Part shown: positions 9,287 to 17,986 of the stretch, in pieces | How the letters are laid out: the number at the start of each line of letters is the position of its first letter | How positions within the stretch are numbered: the first letter of the stretch is position 1 | NCBI GenBank assembly: GCA_964450955.1 | Contig: CAYVFI010000006.1 | Span: forward strand, 140,496 to 204,495 | Length of the DNA stretch: 64,000 nucleotides | DNA from: CAYNWT01 sp964450955 | GTDB taxonomy: Bacteria; Planctomycetota; Planctomycetia; Planctomycetales; Planctomycetaceae | Direction: 5' to 3' | Program-made: the position numbers and the translations under genes | Notes under the pieces: model-generated | What the model saw: the letters and a program-made list of their open reading frames with translations, nothing else | Database searches by the model: none | What the model was told of the DNA's origin: nothing

Positions 9287-10534
9287 CTAGCGGAGTGCAA
9301 ATTGCGGATTCGCATCAAGGAACTCGACCAGTCCCTTAGGCCGCTCCAGGCTTTTCTTCACAAAATCCACGGCCAGTCGCAATCGGTCGTCCGGCGCCGC
9401 GCAGCTGAACCGTAAGAAGCCCTGGCCAGCTTCACCAAAGCACTCACCGCCCAGGCACGCGATGCCAAACCCATCGTCGGCGGCTTCCAGTAGCCACGTT
9501 GCCAGGCCGTGACTTGTGATGTTGAGGCGGTGGCAAGCCTTACGTACGTTCGCGAACACATAAAAAGTCGCGACCGGAGGCAAAACGCTGATGTCGTCAA
9601 TCTGTTCCAATCCATTCGCTAGAAGGCGGACTTTGTCTCGGAACTGCCGCATGCTGTCATCGCGTTCCTGTGCGTCGTTTTCCAGTGCTGCCTGGCCGGC
9701 CAGTTGAATCATCGGTGGTGTGCAGGACAGGGTGGTGTTGATAAGTTGTCCCATCACGTCAGCGATGCGTGGCGACGAGACGCAAAAGCCCAGCCGCCAT
9801 CCGCTCATGCTGTAGCTTTTGCTAAACGTGTAAGCCGCTACGCACTGTTCCAGCATTCCTGGTTGAGTCAACAGGGAATGGTGCCGTCCTTCCCAGACCA
9901 TGTGGCAGTAAGGTTCGTCGCTGAAGACTGCAATGTCTCGGCCGCGAATCAGGTCTGCCAGGTTCCGCAGATCGTCTTCTGTCGCGACGCCGCCCGTGGG
10001 GTTGTGCGGCGTATTCAGGAAGATCGCTCGAGGTGAGGGGTCTGTGTTGAGGAATGTCTCGACATCGCTGAGGTTCGGGCGAAACTGATTGCTTTCACGC
10101 AACGAGGAGAACACCGTTCGCGCTTGCCGCCGATAAATGTTGGGCGGATAGGTCGGGAAGTACGGATCAAATACCAGTACCCCGTCACCCGGGTTCAAGA
10201 ACGCTTCGCAAAACAATTGCTCAAATATCTTGGCTCCCGGCCCGATTACTACGTTAGCTGCACTTGCCGGAATACAGAATTCGCGCTGCACGAACCGAGC
10301 AATACTGGAACGCACCGACGGCAGGCCTGGGGAAGGGCAATAGCGAGTCTGACCAGACTGAATCGCTTCCACACCAGCGACCCGCGCGTTGGATGTTGTG
10401 TTGAACGGGCTGTCGCCGATTTCCAGTTCAACGATGTCTTTGCCGCCCGCAATAAGTTCTTTCGCGCGAGCGAGAACCAGAAAGGCTGCTTCGACTTCCA
10501 ATGTCTCCGCGAAGTGGCTGAAGTGCGCAGTCAT
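9287..10534 (-). CDS. PLP-dependent aminotransferase, class I/II (aspartate aminotransferase fold)
   Basis: Fold-type I aminotransferase of 415 residues, normal length for the AspC/AlaT-like superfamily. Visible markers are the N-terminal IVELEIGDSPF (substrate-loop region), FLNTPHNPTGG (PLP-ring Asn), VFSDEPYCHMVW (Asp and Tyr near the PLP nitrogen and hydroxyl), TFSKSYSMSGWRLGF with the Schiff-base Lys at 239, and a late FLRFSCAAPDDRL containing the carboxylate-binding Arg. The enzyme should be cytoplasmic. The amino-group donor and acceptor cannot be told from sequence; kynurenine, aspartate or aromatic specificity are all possible. It converges with the HD-GYP gene (42 bp between stops) and starts 80 bp downstream of the unknown 247-residue gene on the same strand. 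Confidence 0.9.
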   Translation of the reverse strand: MTAHFSHFAETLEVEAAFLVLARAKELIAGGKDIVELEIGDSPFNTTSNARVAGVEAIQSGQTRYCPSPGLPSVRSSIARFVQREFCIPASAANVVIGPGAKIFEQLFCEAFLNPGDGVLVFDPYFPTYPPNIYRRQARTVFSSLRESNQFRPNLSDVETFLNTDPSPRAIFLNTPHNPTGGVATEDDLRNLADLIRGRDIAVFSDEPYCHMVWEGRHHSLLTQPGMLEQCVAAYTFSKSYSMSGWRLGFCVSSPRIADVMGQLINTTLSCTPPMIQLAGQAALENDAQERDDSMRQFRDKVRLLANGLEQIDDISVLPPVATFYVFANVRKACHRLNITSHGLATWLLEAADDGFGIACLGGECFGEAGQGFLRFSCAAPDDRLRLAVDFVKKSLERPKGLVEFLDANPQFALR

Positions 10535-10614
10535 GCATTCACTCGATTACCAGTCAGTCCTGGCCGCGCGTGTCGTACCGCTGACGCACGCCGACGTGAC
10601 TGGCTGGAAGTTGC

Positions 10615-11358
10615 CTATGACGCTGCGATCGCCTGCGAAAGCGGTCGCAGGACCTGATCGATTACATACTCGTCCATCAGCGTGTCGGAGTGCTCTCGAA
10701 GTAGCTTGAGGGTATCTTCGTAAGAACGATCGTGTTCCAGACTGCCGTACTGACGAACGGTAAAGTAGACGCTGATCTGTTCTTCCGGGTAGTCACCTCG
10801 ACGAACCTGGTATGCGTTCGTGCGTGTCTCAATCAGCAACCGCGCTTGCAAACGGCAACCTTCGTCCAGGCTGATTGTCATGGAAGGTTCGAAGTTAAGC
10901 ACCTTTGCTCCCGGCAGTTCGACAAGTCCGTCCAGGCATGAACTTGTGCCGAGCGTTTCCGCGATAAGTTGATCGTGGTTACCGCGATAGCTGAAGTCAA
11001 AGCCCATCATGAAGTCCAGGGCTTCACAGTCCAGCGGGCTGACCGTCAGCATGTATGGAACCAACTGCAGCACAAGGTCATGCTGCGCCATAGCGAGGTC
11101 GGCTTCGGATGGGTTTACATACCCACTGCAAATTCGCCGTGGTTCTAAAGACAGCCAGCGTTGGTGCCCCTGATCTTTGTCTTCTTCCAGGACAAAGTCA
11201 CCGTTGTCGCGGGTATAGAAATTCCGCATGGACGGATAGGTTTTCTGAACGCGTTCAAAGAACTCCAACACCGTGTCGCGACCGTTTGGCAGCTTCATTT
11301 CGGTGTTGAGGTTCATGTTGATGTAGAAGTCATGCGCGAGGGCACTGTACTTGAACAT
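10615..11358 (-). CDS. Hypothetical protein, 247 residues
   Basis: I do not recognise a family. The protein is soluble (no signal peptide or membrane segment) and rich in acidic and aromatic residues, with no Cys pairs and no nucleotide-binding motif. Sequence such as YPSMRNFYTRDNGDF and ALDFMMGFDFSYRGNHD looks like ordinary folded protein with a natural amino-acid mix. The region on YFTVRQYG and the closing LRPLSQAIA helix suggest an alpha/beta fold. It lies upstream of the aminotransferase on the same strand with an 80 bp gap, so the two may be co-transcribed. Nothing indicates a function. Confidence 0.7.
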   Translation of the reverse strand: MFKYSALAHDFYINMNLNTEMKLPNGRDTVLEFFERVQKTYPSMRNFYTRDNGDFVLEEDKDQGHQRWLSLEPRRICSGYVNPSEADLAMAQHDLVLQLVPYMLTVSPLDCEALDFMMGFDFSYRGNHDQLIAETLGTSSCLDGLVELPGAKVLNFEPSMTISLDEGCRLQARLLIETRTNAYQVRRGDYPEEQISVYFTVRQYGSLEHDRSYEDTLKLLREHSDTLMDEYVIDQVLRPLSQAIAAS

Positions 11359-11487
11359 TCAGTAAATCCTGGTGGGATCAATGCGAAGCTGGAACCGGAA
11401 TAGGCTCGGCCGACATCGGCTGTGGCTGGAACCAGCAAGCCGCGGATTGTATTGGGCGACGTGACACTGGTCAAAGCGGGGCCCGAG

Positions 11488-11874
11488 TCAGGACCACTTT
11501 GGCCGCATATTCAGGCGTTCCATGTTGATGGCCGTAAAGTGCGGTCCCAGGCAATCGGCAATAATGACGCCAATCTGGTACTTGCATTTCCAGCACACTT
11601 GGTTGTATTTGTGAGTCTGGCCTGGCCCACAGCAGCCTTGAAATCGGAACGCATCATGGTGGTCGATCAGTCGCAGGCACGTCGTGCTTACATAGTGCGT
11701 GATCAAAACCGGCTGCTTATCCGTAAACGACATTAAGTCGATTTCGTCGGCGAGGAGATACTCGCCATCACTAAGTAGCTCTTCTTTGTGTCCGCCACCG
11801 GCAGAGTTCAGGTCTGCATGGGAAAGCGGGTTGCGGGTCAGTTTTGCGTCACATCGATCGCAAAAAAGGTCCAC
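11488..11874 (-). CDS. Small cysteine-rich (zinc-ribbon-like) protein, 128 residues
   Basis: Function unknown. The N terminus reads DLFCDRCDAKLT and a second CWKCK lies near residue 95, so two CxxC knuckles could hold one zinc ion; a CC pair (FQGCCGPGQ) sits between them. The start is a GTG 12 bp after the stop of the 593-residue zinc-ribbon gene on the same strand, so both very likely share a transcript. There is no strong Shine-Dalgarno sequence, which fits translational coupling. The central part (LISDG/LLADEIDLMSF type) has no recognisable enzyme motif. Confidence 0.7.
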   Translation of the reverse strand: MDLFCDRCDAKLTRNPLSHADLNSAGGGHKEELLSDGEYLLADEIDLMSFTDKQPVLITHYVSTTCLRLIDHHDAFRFQGCCGPGQTHKYNQVCWKCKYQIGVIIADCLGPHFTAINMERLNMRPKWS

Positions 11875-11886
11875 ACCGAAGGTGGC

Positions 11887-13668
11887 CTATGCTGGTGAAC
11901 CTGCGTCGCCAGCGGCTTTGCCTTCGTCCTCAGCATCGTCCGCAACTTCCAGCTGTGGAGCGGTGTCCTTGAGCTCAAAGGTATACAGCGAATTGTTGCC
12001 AAACTTGCCATTGCACTTCGGGCACTTCGCTCGCGAGAGACCTCGACCAGACGCACCGCCGATCTTCTGTTTCTTTCGAGTTTCTTCGCTGACAGAAATT
12101 CCGCAAGAACCACACTTTCGCCCGAGCAAGGTCATCTCGACGTGTCGATCAACTTCCAGGTACTCGGTCTCCGTTAAAGCGTTCAGAATCATGCCGGTGT
12201 AGTGGCATTTCGATGCCGACCGTTTGTCTTCCTGAGGAACACCCTGATCCTTACCGAAGTCGGCCACGTCGAATAGTCGCTCAAGCTGGCTGGCAAAGAA
12301 TCGGAAGTCGGTGAGGCCCATGGACAGGAATTCCTGTTCGGTTCCTTTACCTGCGGCCGGAACGCGAATGGCAATGCGGCCTTCACCAAAAACCGGGACA
12401 CCCGCGAACATGGACTCGTGAGCGTGCTTCACTGGTTGTGCAACCAGGAGTTCAGAAATCTTGTCCGCCGGCACGAAGACAGTTTTTTCAGACGGAGCTC
12501 CGCTAATGGAACCAGCGCCTGCCAGAAACGCCTTGATGCTTTCTCGTTTCTCGTCAGCCCCGCCGTCCGCTTTGCCCTTGGAACCAAACAGGCCCGCCTT
12601 GGTCTTGCCAAGCAGCGTGCAGATAGCAACACCATCCTGCGAAAGAATTACGTCAACCGGCGCGGCGTTGCCCGCGACACTACCAGCCTTGAGTCGAAGA
12701 TTGCCCGGGTCGACGGTGACGTAATCCACGTCCATCATCCACGGCAGATTGACATCGGGCTTTTCTTGTCCGCCGCTTTCGGGCTTCTTCTTCAGTAGCT
12801 GAGGAACCGGCAGCATCCGGCTGCATTTTCGACAGCGGACTGTCTTGCCCATTTGGTGTTCTCGAACACGCATCCATGCTCCGCAAGAGCAGGGAATGAG
12901 AACCTGGTTCGCCTTGTGTTGGCGTCGTCGTTTCGATTTGCGTCGCGACGATTCACGTTCGTCCTGCTTTGCGATGTTCAGCAGGCCGTCAACATCCATA
13001 TCCGGTTTGGCAGCCGCGGCCGGCACTGATTCAGCTGCGGTCCGCTGGTCCGACTTTTCTCCGTCCGCTGAGGAAGCTTCGTCCGTTTTGGAATCGTTTG
13101 CAGCAGGGCTGTCGTCAACGCTTTTCTCACGAGGATCATCAACCGTCAATGCGTCTTCTGTCGCAGCGTCCGTACCAGCCGCCGGTGGCGCTTCCGGGGC
13201 TTGCGGCATGTTTCCGGCGCCGGTTCCAAGCTGAAACCCATCCTCAGAATCTGAACTGTCAGGAATCGTGGCGGTGCCGTCACCAAGTTCAAAGCCGTCA
13301 TCATCGTCGCCGGCGTCCATGATCAGGCTTTCTTTGACGTCCCCACCGGTTCGCGGTGGCAGATAGTCTTCCCGATTCACGTTGTCGCTGTAGATGATCT
13401 TCTGCGGAGTCGACTGCAGGTCGTCGTACTTCTTCGCGATATCTTCGCGCATGAAGCGACCGCAGTCGGGGCATCGAACCAAACCCGCTCGGACAGACTG
13501 CCCGCAATCAGGGCAGGGTTCTTCCATTTCGGCGGTCGCAAGTCCTTCCGAACCAGCAAGCTTGTTGGTCTTCTCTTCATCGAAGACGTGGCCACAGTCC
13601 GGACACTGGAAGGTATCCGCTAGAATAAGCGAATCGCAGCCTGGACATGATCGAATGGAAACTGACAT
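11887..13668 (-). CDS. Multi-zinc-ribbon protein with acidic linker, 593 residues
   Basis: Cytoplasmic protein of unknown function with at least four zinc-ribbon units. Ribbon 1 uses C8/C11 and C22/C25 (CPGCD, CPDCG); ribbon 2 is CPDCGQSV to CPDCGRFM; ribbon 3 in the middle is CSCGAWMRV to CRKCSRML, resembling the planctomycete type that binds near PVPQ; ribbon 4 near the C terminus is CGSCGISV to CPKCNGKF. Ribbons 2 and 3 are separated by an acidic, Ser/Ala/Pro-rich low-complexity linker (about residues 95-225). A soluble domain (about 290-500) has no known motif. A start at ATG 13668 gives the ribbon directly at the N terminus. It heads a transcript with the 128-residue Cys-rich gene. RNA or protein binding is possible but is inference only. 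Confidence 0.75.
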   Translation of the reverse strand: MSVSIRSCPGCDSLILADTFQCPDCGHVFDEEKTNKLAGSEGLATAEMEEPCPDCGQSVRAGLVRCPDCGRFMREDIAKKYDDLQSTPQKIIYSDNVNREDYLPPRTGGDVKESLIMDAGDDDDGFELGDGTATIPDSSDSEDGFQLGTGAGNMPQAPEAPPAAGTDAATEDALTVDDPREKSVDDSPAANDSKTDEASSADGEKSDQRTAAESVPAAAAKPDMDVDGLLNIAKQDERESSRRKSKRRRQHKANQVLIPCSCGAWMRVREHQMGKTVRCRKCSRMLPVPQLLKKKPESGGQEKPDVNLPWMMDVDYVTVDPGNLRLKAGSVAGNAAPVDVILSQDGVAICTLLGKTKAGLFGSKGKADGGADEKRESIKAFLAGAGSISGAPSEKTVFVPADKISELLVAQPVKHAHESMFAGVPVFGEGRIAIRVPAAGKGTEQEFLSMGLTDFRFFASQLERLFDVADFGKDQGVPQEDKRSASKCHYTGMILNALTETEYLEVDRHVEMTLLGRKCGSCGISVSEETRKKQKIGGASGRGLSRAKCPKCNGKFGNNSLYTFELKDTAPQLEVADDAEDEGKAAGDAGSPA

Positions 13669-13737
13669 AAGAATTGCGTTGGATGCTGTTCCGGCCTGAG
13701 AACACCCTCTCTCAGAATCCGAAGTTCTTTACACAAT

Positions 13738-13770
13738 GAAACAGGTGGTCTCCGACCTCTGTTTCTTTTT
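13738..13770 (+). terminator. Terminator-like hairpin followed by five T
   Basis: The arms GAAACAG (13738-13744) and CTGTTTC (13759-13765) pair, with an inner GGTC/GACC pairing and a TCC loop, and TTTTT follows. It reads as a terminator on the forward strand, although no forward gene lies just upstream. On the reverse strand it sits in the 5' leader of the 593-residue gene without a T-run. Confidence 0.4.
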
Positions 13771-13879
13771 CGTAACTCGTTACCCCGACGCAAAAACTCT
13801 AGCACAAGGCCCAATCAGCGGCACGATATAAAGGTAAACCCAAATGGGACACACGTATGGTCGTCCCAATCCGGGGTGC

Positions 13880-13901
13880 GATGTTGCACTTTTGCAACAT
13901 C
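13880..13901. promoter_or_regulatory. Perfect inverted repeat, operator candidate
   Basis: Arms GATGTTGCA and TGCAACATC around a CTTT spacer. The position in a divergent promoter region, 160 bp before the esterase start, fits a binding site for a dimeric regulator. No T-run follows, so it is not a terminator. The regulator is unknown. Confidence 0.35.
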
Positions 13902-14061
13902 AATCGACGTCAGGCTGGTGCACGATTGTATTCTATGCGACCGAGTTCTGGCAACCAGCGATTCATGAACTCGGTTTCGTCACTCGCATGTTCCTGTATC
14001 TTCCAGGCACAACCTGTCTTTTATCGACCATCCACAACACAGATTACGGGGTACGGCTTCG

Positions 14062-15663
14062 ATGCGAATTTCCCTGCTGGCGATCATTCTCGCAACACCC
14101 ATCCTGGCTCAGGACGCCGCTGTCCAGCAGACTCAGGTTCCAGCCATCTTTGGCAGTCACATGGTGCTGCAGCGGAATCAGGAAAATCCAATCTGGGGAT
14201 GGGACCAACCCGGGCAGGCAGTCTCAATTCAGTTGATGGCCGAAGATCTCGATTCAAGTCGTACCGCCACTGTGAACACACAGACGGATGCAAACGGTGC
14301 GTGGCGAGTCAAACTGCCGGCACGGGAAGCGGGCGGGCCGTACAAGTTGACGATCGAGGGTTCTAAGAAAATTGAACTCACCGACATCCTGTTTGGTGAG
14401 GTCTGGATCTGTTCCGGCCAGTCCAACATGGCGTGGTCAGTGGATCGAGCGAACGACGCTGACCTGGAAATCGCAGCCGCAAAGTTTCCACAGATCCGCA
14501 TCGTCAGCGTTCCGCAGGTCGGAACACAAGAACCAAAGAATAACTTCAACGGGAAGTGGGACGTCTGCAAGCCAGACACCATTGGTCAGTTCTCAGCCGT
14601 TGGTTACTTCTTTGGCCGCCAACTGCATCAGACTCTGGATGTTCCAATCGGCCTTATCGATAACGCCTGGGGCGGTTCTGCCTGTGAGGCGTGGATCCGC
14701 AGAGACTTGCTGGAAAAAGACGAACGCTTCGCGGCGCTGATGAAACGTTGGGAAACTACAGAAGCCAACATCGACCAGACGGCGGCCGATTGGGACGCAA
14801 AGATGGCCGACTATCGAGAGAAGGTAAAGGCTGCGAAGGCCGCCGGGAAACCTCAGCCACGTCGCCCAGGTGGTCGCAATCCAAGAGCCCTGATGACTGG
14901 CAACCAGCGTCCGGCCAACATTTACAACGGCGTGCTGAAGCCGACCATTGGCTACGGTATCCGCGGCGCGATTTGGTATCAGGGAGAGTCGAATGCGAGT
15001 CGAGCCTACCAGTACCGTGATCTGTTTCCGCACATGATTCAGACCTGGCGCGATGAGTGGGGCCAGGGCGACTTTCCGTTTTACTGGGTGCAGCTTGCTG
15101 ACTTCCAGCAGGAACCGAAAGAGCCGGGGCCGTCAACGTGGGCAGAACTTCGTGAAGCTCAGACCATGACCATGTCGAAGCTCAGGAATACGGGCCAGGC
15201 TGTCATTATTGACATTGGCGAAGGACGCGATATTCACCCACGCAACAAGCAGGACGTCGCCAAACGCCTGGCGCGCTGGGCACTTGCCAAAGATTATGGG
15301 ATGGATATTCGATGCGAGAGTCCCTCGTACAAGTCCATGACGAAAGACGGCAACAAAATCACACTGACATTCGACAATGTCGGAACAAAGAAGGGCGACA
15401 ACGACGATCGGCTGTATACATTCGACGTACGCCAGCCCGTTGGGTTCACCATCGCCGGAGCTGACAAGAAGTTTTACAACGCGACAGCCCGGCTAAAGGG
15501 AAGGAATCAGGTTGTTGTTTGGAGTGACGAAGTCAGCGATCCGGTTGCTGTGCGGTATGCGTGGGCCAACAACCCGGTTGCGAATCTGTATCACAGGAAC
15601 GGTCTGCCAGCTGATCCGTTCCGAACCGACACGTGGGACGGCATTACAACCAACAACCAATAG
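14062..15663 (+). CDS. Sialate O-acetylesterase-like SGNH hydrolase, exported
   Basis: Carbohydrate esterase of the SASA family, 533 residues, predicted to remove acetyl groups from sialic acids or other acetylated glycans in the periplasm. The N terminus is a short signal peptide ending near AQDAAVQQ. Family marks are FGSHMVLQR near the start, EVWICSGQSNM with nucleophile Ser121, GLIDNAWGGS, AIWYQGESN, and DIHPRNKQDVA, whose Asp/His complete the triad. A Lys/Pro-rich insert (about residues 255-280) is unusual but in frame. No glycosidase or sialidase lies beside it. A hairpin with a T-rich tail follows 40 bp after the stop, so the gene is probably transcribed apart from trpS. Exact substrate unknown. 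Confidence 0.9.
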   Translation: MRISLLAIILATPILAQDAAVQQTQVPAIFGSHMVLQRNQENPIWGWDQPGQAVSIQLMAEDLDSSRTATVNTQTDANGAWRVKLPAREAGGPYKLTIEGSKKIELTDILFGEVWICSGQSNMAWSVDRANDADLEIAAAKFPQIRIVSVPQVGTQEPKNNFNGKWDVCKPDTIGQFSAVGYFFGRQLHQTLDVPIGLIDNAWGGSACEAWIRRDLLEKDERFAALMKRWETTEANIDQTAADWDAKMADYREKVKAAKAAGKPQPRRPGGRNPRALMTGNQRPANIYNGVLKPTIGYGIRGAIWYQGESNASRAYQYRDLFPHMIQTWRDEWGQGDFPFYWVQLADFQQEPKEPGPSTWAELREAQTMTMSKLRNTGQAVIIDIGEGRDIHPRNKQDVAKRLARWALAKDYGMDIRCESPSYKSMTKDGNKITLTFDNVGTKKGDNDDRLYTFDVRQPVGFTIAGADKKFYNATARLKGRNQVVVWSDEVSDPVAVRYAWANNPVANLYHRNGLPADPFRTDTWDGITTNNQ

Positions 15664-15704
15664 CCTTCCGCTCAACCCGGCTTTAACCTCAACAAAGTGT
15701 CACG

Positions 15705-15735
15705 CAGGGGGCCGCCGCGGTCCCCTGTTTTATTT
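15705..15735 (+). terminator. Rho-independent terminator after the esterase gene
   Basis: CAGGGG (15705-15710) pairs with CCCCTG (15722-15727) across a GC-rich loop and is followed by TTTTATTT. It lies between the esterase stop and trpS, on the forward strand. Confidence 0.6.
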
Positions 15736-15746
15736 GGACGAACATC

Positions 15747-16712
15747 ATGCGAGTTCTTTCCGGCATCCAGCCGACAGGTCGGTTCCACTGGGGTAACTAC
15801 TTCGGAGCCATCCAGCAGTACATCGATCTTCAGGGAAACGACCAGTCGTTCTACTTCATCGCCGATCTGCACGCGCTTACGACGATTCGAGACGCGGCCG
15901 GACTGAAGCAGCTTAACAACGACTCGGCTATCGATTTGCTTGCCCTGGGGCTGGACCCTGAGAAGGCCACACTTTTCCGTCAGTCTGATGTGCCGGAGGT
16001 GACCGAACTCACATGGATGCTGATGTCGATTACGCAAATGCACCTGCTGGAAAAGTGCGTCTCATACAAAGACAAGAAGGAGAAAGGCATCGCTGCTGAC
16101 GCGGGGCTGTTTACTTACCCGGTTCTCATGGCGGCCGACATCCTTCTGTACGACAGTGACGTCGTCCCTGTCGGCGCAGACCAGATTCAGCATATCGAAG
16201 TCACTCGCGATATCGCCAAACGATTCAATTCAATCTACAAGACAGAAGCCCTGCATCTGCCCACCGGGAAAACTCTCGATACCAGCGCGAAGGTTCCTGG
16301 GACTGATGGCGAGAAGATGTCGAAGAGCTACGGCAACACGATTCCAATTTTTGAAACACCAAAGCGACTGCGGAAGAAGATCATGTCTATCAAGACAGAT
16401 TCAACAGCTGTTGAAGATCCAAAGGATCCGAATACATGCGCGGTCTTCGATTTGTACCGGCTATTCGCCAACGAACAGCAACAGAGCGAACTTGCCGACC
16501 GCTACCGAGCCGGCGGGATGGGCTATGGTGACGCCAAGCAAACTCTCTATGACGCGGCGATGGAATACTTCGGCCCCGCGTTCCAACGCCGCGCTGAATT
16601 GGAAAAGAACCCCGGCGAAGTGGAGGACATTCTGCAGGCCGGCGCCGCCGTCGCGCGGGCTAAAGGACGCGAAGTTCTGAACCGGTGCCGGTCAGCTTGT
16701 GGGTTGGCGTAG
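15747..16712 (+). CDS. trpS: Tryptophan-tRNA ligase
   Basis: Charges tRNA-Trp with tryptophan using ATP in the cytoplasm. The class I signatures are clear: the HIGH-equivalent HWGN at residues 14-17 after SGIQPTGRF, and KMSKS at 190-194 (EKMSKSYGN). VGADQIQHIEVTRDIA and MAADILLYD are typical TrpRS core motifs. The length of 321 residues is normal for the bacterial short form. The start at ATG 15747 gives MRVLSGIQPTG, the usual N terminus. It is a single-copy housekeeping gene here, with no trp-related neighbour. Confidence 0.97.
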   Translation: MRVLSGIQPTGRFHWGNYFGAIQQYIDLQGNDQSFYFIADLHALTTIRDAAGLKQLNNDSAIDLLALGLDPEKATLFRQSDVPEVTELTWMLMSITQMHLLEKCVSYKDKKEKGIAADAGLFTYPVLMAADILLYDSDVVPVGADQIQHIEVTRDIAKRFNSIYKTEALHLPTGKTLDTSAKVPGTDGEKMSKSYGNTIPIFETPKRLRKKIMSIKTDSTAVEDPKDPNTCAVFDLYRLFANEQQQSELADRYRAGGMGYGDAKQTLYDAAMEYFGPAFQRRAELEKNPGEVEDILQAGAAVARAKGREVLNRCRSACGLA

Positions 16713-17131
16713 GGAGCCGTGATGCGTCTATCGATTAACGTCATGCGGCACCGTTAATCGCGCCGTGCTGTGATATAGCCTGCTCAGGCCCTGATCCGGC
16801 CCTGCTAAGGCAGGCTGCGCGTGTTCGTCGCTTTCGCGACAAGCAGGCTGAGGGCCTCAGCCTGAGACATTTCTGCCAGGCATTGATTGATAGACGCGCG
16901 AGTAGACTTGACGCAATTGATGAAATCCTACCGGCAGGATTTGCCGAGCTAGCCGGTTCGATTGGCCTGGGGCTGAGTCCAGCGGCCGAACTTGTGGTTT
17001 CTATCGATTGACCGGCGATTGGTTCTCGTAAGACTTCCCGTGGGAACCAACCAACCCCGAGCAAGAAGCTCGGCGACACATGCTTACGCAGGAAGCGGAG
17101 GATCGAAACCGAACGCGAAAGGGAATTCACA
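16713..17131. other. Hairpin-rich intergenic region after trpS
   Basis: About 420 bp without a believable gene; the long open frame on the reverse strand is low-complexity Ser/Arg/Ala and has no start signal. It holds a stem-loop just after trpS (CGATTAACG at 16732-16740 with CGTTAATCG at 16752-16760), a small CCTGC/GCAGG hairpin at 16801-16814, and the hairpin repeat at 16824-16864 listed separately. No T-runs follow these stems. Confidence 0.5.
16824..16864. repeat. Dispersed hairpin element, copy 1
   Basis: A GTCGCT..CGCGAC half is followed by the near-perfect palindrome CAGGCTGAG-GGC-CTCAGCCTG (16844-16864). A related arrangement with GACTGAG-AGC-CTCAGTC occurs at 34479-34525 after the STAS gene. 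Both copies are intergenic and lie 3' of genes, so a REP-like or mRNA-end element is likely. Confidence 0.45.
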
Positions 17132-17296
17132 ATGCGAAATCAAACTCAACTCGTTACCCGACTTCTGTCTCTCCTGGCACTCAGTCTGATTGTTGGTGGG
17201 CTTGCAGGGTGTGCCAACAGACCCGTTGTCGAGTTTCCGATCTCTAACCACCACTACGTGGATGCCTCGTTCGGCTCGCCGGTCCTTAGCCGCTGA
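17132..17296 (+). CDS. Small lipoprotein, 54 residues
   Basis: A short reading frame that length filters would miss. It starts with ATG and has a good Shine-Dalgarno sequence (AAAGGGA, about 8 nt upstream). The N terminus has basic residues, then a hydrophobic stretch (LLSLLALSLIVGGLAGC) ending in a lipobox LAGC with Cys27 as the lipidation site. The mature part is only 28 residues and contains NHHYVDASFG. Features are those of a type II signal peptide, so membrane anchoring is likely. It resembles the tiny lipoproteins common in planctomycetes. Function unknown. Confidence 0.7.
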   Translation: MRNQTQLVTRLLSLLALSLIVGGLAGCANRPVVEFPISNHHYVDASFGSPVLSR

Positions 17297-17392
17297 TTCA
17301 ACATGATTTTTCTGTTTGACGCTTGCCACTTCCGGATCTGTGAGGCAGCATACGAGAGTTAGGACTGATAGACTTACGATAAGGGCCAAAAC

Positions 17393-17530
17393 GTGAGTGA
17401 GATTGAATGTCCCCGGTGTGGCGAGTTCCACTCGCTGGTTCGGGTTGATCGATGGTACCTGCTCCCCTTCCGGTTGTTCTTTTCGAAGTTTGAATGCCGG
17501 CAGTGCCTCAAGAGGTTTTTCGCGCGTTAG
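17393..17530 (+). CDS. Very small zinc-ribbon protein, 45 residues
   Basis: GTG start with AAGGG 8 nt upstream. The product has CPRCG (Cys6, Cys9) and CRQC (Cys35, Cys38) with a hydrophobic/aromatic stretch between (WYLLPFRLFF), the layout of a single zinc ribbon. It lies about 100 bp after the small lipoprotein gene. Function unknown. The clean start signal and paired Cys knuckles argue for a real gene, but the short length leaves doubt. Confidence 0.6.
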   Translation: MSEIECPRCGEFHSLVRVDRWYLLPFRLFFSKFECRQCLKRFFAR

Positions 17531-17986
17531 GCTAGTAGACCTGAGGCCCGGTTGGTGACCTTTGTCGCTGCTCCGGGATGGCGACGTTTCTTGTCGATCA
17601 CAACTTGGTGTTCGTGGTCCCGCGTCCAGGCGAGATCGAAGTGCGGGCTTCCGGCTAGAGTCTTGTTACGAACCCAGTGATTCGCGACCGGTGCGACACG
17701 ACCTCTGCGACAAATGCGTGGCAAGTAGGAGTTCAGGCTGCCGGCCGGCATCGCGGCTTGCCCGCGGCGTCAGGCGTCGCGGTTTACAAAAACCAACCGG
17801 TCGGATTCGGGAGCGGTTCGGATCTAACCCCATGGTTGTGATTTTGGGGGCCTTGGTAAAATCGGCAGATCTTGCTGGATCGCTCTTCCCCAAATCCCTG
17901 GAGTAGCTAAGCTTCCATCTGAAGCTTCTGGGGATCAACGCGCAAGAGGTGCGGCGATGCCGTTTCTTTGGGCGGAAAGGAGTTCC
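17531..17986. other. Intergenic region without recognised gene
   Basis: About 450 bp before the SbcD-like gene. Open frames on both strands are Arg/Ser/Pro-rich and have no start signals or known motifs. I see no strong hairpin with a T-run. The promoter of the SbcD/YhaN pair should be here. Confidence 0.4.

Larger units (their letters stand above)
13669..14061. other. Divergent intergenic region with two inverted repeats
   Basis: About 390 bp separate the reverse zinc-ribbon gene from the forward esterase gene, and no credible gene is seen. It must hold both promoters. Two symmetric elements are listed separately: a terminator-like hairpin facing forward at 13738-13770 and a perfect 9-bp-arm inverted repeat at 13880-13901. 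Confidence 0.5.

Noticed and set aside
16741..17130. 129-residue reverse frame after trpS
   Set aside because: Low-complexity translation over palindromic hairpins; no ribosome site.
17562..17938. Open frames on both strands before the SbcD-like gene
   Set aside because: Arg/Ser/Pro-rich translation, no start signals, no motif.
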